NCBI GenBank assembly: GCA_021789565.1
Contig: JAJYJL010000330.1
Span: 1-7,766, forward strand
Source: Acidobacteriota bacterium
GTDB taxonomy: Bacteria > Acidobacteriota > Terriglobia > UBA7540
Direction of reading: 5' to 3'
Length of the DNA: 7,766 nt
Shown: positions 6,176 through 7,766 of the stretch, one piece after another
Layout: each line of letters starts with the position of its first letter
How positions within the stretch are numbered: position 1 is the first letter of the stretch
Translations under genes and position numbers: made by a program
Notes under the pieces: model-generated
What the model saw: the letters and a program-made list of their open reading frames with translations, nothing else
Told to the model about the DNA's origin: nothing
Database searches by the model: none

Positions 6176-6841
6176 CTACACCTGGCGCCCAGCCATTTTC
6201 TTGGGATTGCTATCCCCTTTGCCCGACATGCGGCGAACAAATTCAAAATGTCGAAACATGGCGTCACGCCGCCCTTTGATCTTCAACTTCCGGTAAATCG
6301 ATTTCACGTGAGACTTGGCGGTTTCTTCACAAATGTTAAGCCGTGCAGAAATCTCTTTGTTGCGGAGGCCATTGGCCATAAGACCCAGCACTTCCCACTC
6401 TCGCGGAGAGAGCTCTTCGGGGACCTCTTTCGCTGGCTCCGGGGTCCCGACAAGTTCCTTAAGAACAACCTGCTGCGGCATCCATCGCTCACCCCGGGCC
6501 ACTGAGTTGAGGGCCTTCTGAAAAACCATTGGGCTTTGCTTTGTTGAAAGGCATCCCCAGATTCCAAGCTGGAATGCCCGGGCATAGAAAGCACCATCAA
6601 AATCGTCCATAAGGACGACGACTCTTGGGGCAAGATTGAGATGAGTAAGGTCCGGCATAGACTCCAATCCCCGGCCACACACGTCCACGATAAGCATCTC
6701 CGCCTGAGAGTGCCTAACTTCATCTAGGCTGTCAAGAAGGTTGCTCCCTTCCATGACAACAAGCGCGACACCGGTGCTTGCAAGGAAAGCCGAAAGAGCT
6801 CTTCTGATAAGGACACGCGGGCTTATGATGCCTAACTTCAT
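6176..6841 (-). CDS. NarL/LuxR-family response regulator with degenerate receiver
   Basis: Transcription factor of 221 residues with an N-terminal receiver-like domain (about 1-120) and a C-terminal LuxR-type helix-turn-helix (about 144-195). The DNA-binding part is canonical: LSPREWEVLGLMANGLRNKE, then an ETAKSHVKSIYRKL recognition helix. In the receiver, D53 (in LIVDVCG) sits at the phosphoacceptor position and K101 at the conserved lysine. The acidic pair that normally follows the first strand (VDDH) is replaced by ISPR (residues 6-9), and the conserved Thr/Ser of strand 4 is Met78. This suggests a receiver that is not conventionally phosphorylated. An in-frame TGA nine bases upstream makes the ATG at 6841 the first possible start; its ribosome binding site is weak. 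No histidine kinase gene is adjacent. The gene precedes the export operon in the same orientation, so it is probably its regulator (inference). Confidence 0.93.
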   Translation of the reverse strand: MKLGIISPRVLIRRALSAFLASTGVALVVMEGSNLLDSLDEVRHSQAEMLIVDVCGRGLESMPDLTHLNLAPRVVVLMDDFDGAFYARAFQLGIWGCLSTKQSPMVFQKALNSVARGERWMPQQVVLKELVGTPEPAKEVPEELSPREWEVLGLMANGLRNKEISARLNICEETAKSHVKSIYRKLKIKGRRDAMFRHFEFVRRMSGKGDSNPKKMAGRQV

Positions 6842-7184
6842 GGGCGAGTCTCATTCCGGCCTAGGCAGATTACCCAGCTGGAAGGGTAGACGCGACGCAG
6901 GAACCACTTCTCCCCAATATCAAGGGATAAAGATACGGAGGTAAAATAGAGATAAGTACAAGTATTCGCGGTCTCAAAGAGTTCCCCTCCAGGCCCTGTT
7001 TATCGCCGCTTAAAGGTGACTGTCAAGTAACGAAACAGAATATATTAGAGACGTGTGGCTGGAGTCAAATGTTTTTTCATTATTAGTTAGGAATTCACCC
7101 CAGGCACGCGGAAATGAATGCGTTGAGAGCCGCCAGAGGCGGCATTCCGATATTTCCTTCCCAAGCCGTAAGCTAGCAGCAAAC
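6842..7184. other. Intergenic region upstream of the response regulator
   Basis: These 343 bases hold no recognisable gene. Visible items are a candidate promoter for the regulator (6949-6977) and a small perfect hairpin GCCGCC-AGA-GGCGGC (7129-7143). The hairpin lies just downstream of the glycosidase remnant but lacks a T-run on either strand, so it is at best a weak terminator of that former gene. Confidence 0.5.
6949..6977 (-). promoter_or_regulatory. Candidate promoter of the response-regulator gene
   Basis: Minus strand TTGAGA (6977-6972, five of six -35 bases), a 17-base spacer, then TATCTC (6954-6949, three of six -10 bases). It would leave a 5' leader of about 100 bases. Weak evidence. 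Confidence 0.25.
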
Positions 7185-7541
7185 TCATTTTCCAAATGTC
7201 ACAACAGCTGCACTAGCTGCTGGTAACTGGAGAAGGAAGGATCCGCCCTTGCGCTCAACGCGCTGTGCCGGTTCCGGCTCCCAGCTTCCGTTTAGGTCAA
7301 CCGACCGGCCGCCAAAAGTGATCGCAGCTCGGGAATCAAACGACGGCGCAACCAGCCGCAAGGCAGCGGCGCGCGAATAGTACACGAGGCCGGAAACATC
7401 AACGACAACCCGGTCCAGCCCTTCCTTGTTAATCAAAACAAGACGCAAGGTTTCTCTGTCTGAAAGGATTCCGTGGGCGGAAACGTTCGAAGAGGTGTGC
7501 ACACTTACCGGTACGCGCCAACTTCCAAATCCAGGAGAATT
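7185..7541 (-). pseudogene. C-terminal remnant of a GH79-like glycosidase
   Basis: The frame is open from 7541 (after TGA at 7544-7542) to the stop at 7187-7185, 118 codons, with GTG at 7502 the only plausible start. The translation resembles the C-terminal beta-sandwich domain of family GH79 (beta-glucuronidase/heparanase-like enzymes). It shows NVSAHGILSDRETLRLVLIN, then AAALRLVAPS, ITFGGRSVDLNGSW and finally LPAASAAVVTF. This matches the family pattern in which 'liNKd', 'v.LxAPs', 'itlgG..v...G.W' and 'vPaaSAalv.f' follow in order. The (beta/alpha)8 catalytic domain of about 350-400 residues that should precede it is absent; instead the divergent TetR gene begins about 130 bases upstream. 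I therefore read it as a truncated, non-functional leftover. A separately expressed small domain is less likely. It could also be another glycosidase family with a similar C-terminal domain. Confidence 0.6.
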
Positions 7542-7634
7542 TCATGATCAGGAAGAAGTAGATCGGCGCCAGGTGTCGATTCATAGATTTCGAGCAGAAT
7601 TCTTGACCGGCTTTCCCTCAGCCATTGCGCGTTG

Positions 7635-7643
7635 TGGTAGACT
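7635..7643 (+). promoter_or_regulatory. Candidate extended -10 promoter for the TetR gene
   Basis: TGG followed by TAGACT (7635-7643) resembles an extended -10 element; there is no -35 match at the proper distance. The start codon at 7675 would follow a leader of about 25 bases. Confidence 0.2.
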
Positions 7644-7674
7644 GTCGGCGCAATTGTTTTGTGGGGTTATCCTT

Positions 7675-7766
7675 ATGGCTGAAGCCGTTGATCCCAAACA
7701 AAGGCTCCGGGAAATCTGCCGGGTAGCTGCCCGTGTATTCTACGAAAAAGGTTATGACGGCGCTTC
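7675..7766 (+). CDS. TetR-family transcriptional repressor, N-terminus only
   Basis: Thirty complete codons from ATG at 7675 to the window edge. The peptide contains the start of a TetR helix-turn-helix domain: RLREICRVAARVFYEKGYDG matches the family pattern 'Il.aA..lF.ekGy..t' with Ala18/Ala19, Phe22 and Gly26-Tyr27 in register. A GTGGGG (7661-7666) eight bases upstream may serve as ribosome binding site. It is the only gene on the plus strand and is transcribed away from the polysaccharide locus, so it probably belongs to the next gene neighbourhood. The ligand-binding domain is outside the window, so no ligand can be suggested. Confidence 0.8.
   Translation, partial: MAEAVDPKQRLREICRVAARVFYEKGYDGA

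Noticed and set aside
5950..6279. 109-codon plus-strand frame with a CYPLCPTC segment resembling a zinc ribbon
   Set aside because: Its C-terminal third, including the cysteines, is antisense to the 3' end of the response-regulator gene; the rest crosses the repeat cluster without a ribosome binding site.
7129..7143. GCCGCC-AGA-GGCGGC hairpin as a Rho-independent terminator
   Set aside because: Only 6 bp and no T-run on either strand.
7010..7195. 61-codon minus-strand frame whose ATG overlaps the stop of the glycosidase remnant (AAATGA)
   Set aside because: No recognisable domain, no proper ribosome binding site, and it follows a pseudogene.

Overview
This window looks like part of an exopolysaccharide or capsule export locus from a free-living, GC-moderate Gram-negative bacterium. 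My best guess is Acidobacteriota, inferred from three things: a UpxY-type NusG paralogue heading a Wza/Wzc/Wzx operon, a NarL-type regulator beside it, and a GH79-type glycosidase remnant. No marker gene proves the taxon.

Layout, read right to left because almost everything lies on the minus strand. At the far right edge (7675-7766, plus strand) a TetR-family repressor gene begins. Left of it, 7185-7541 (minus) is a severed C-terminal beta-domain of a GH79-like glycosidase with no catalytic domain, called here a pseudogene. After 343 non-coding bases comes a NarL/LuxR-family response regulator (6176-6841). Its receiver domain has lost the acidic pair that normally binds Mg2+.

Next is an unusually long non-coding stretch (5418-6175) with two conspicuous inverted repeats, a candidate promoter and a leader hairpin. 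It precedes the polysaccharide operon: a UpxY/RfaH-like specialised NusG antiterminator (4815-5417), a Wza-type outer-membrane polysaccharide export lipoprotein (3708-4784), a Wzc/GumC-type chain-length regulator with fused tyrosine autokinase (1357-3654), and a Wzx-type flippase (from a GTG at 1182, running off the left edge). The flippase has no ATG start, so an ATG-based gene caller could miss it.

Together the operon genes cover flipping of lipid-linked repeat units across the inner membrane (flippase), control of polymerisation and chain length (tyrosine kinase) and export through periplasm and outer membrane (Wza). The NusG paralogue probably suppresses premature termination in the long operon, and the response regulator probably controls its transcription. 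Glycosyltransferases and the polymerase are not in the window and are expected to the left. I see no CRISPR array, insertion sequence, tRNA or rRNA gene, and no convincing Rho-independent terminator.
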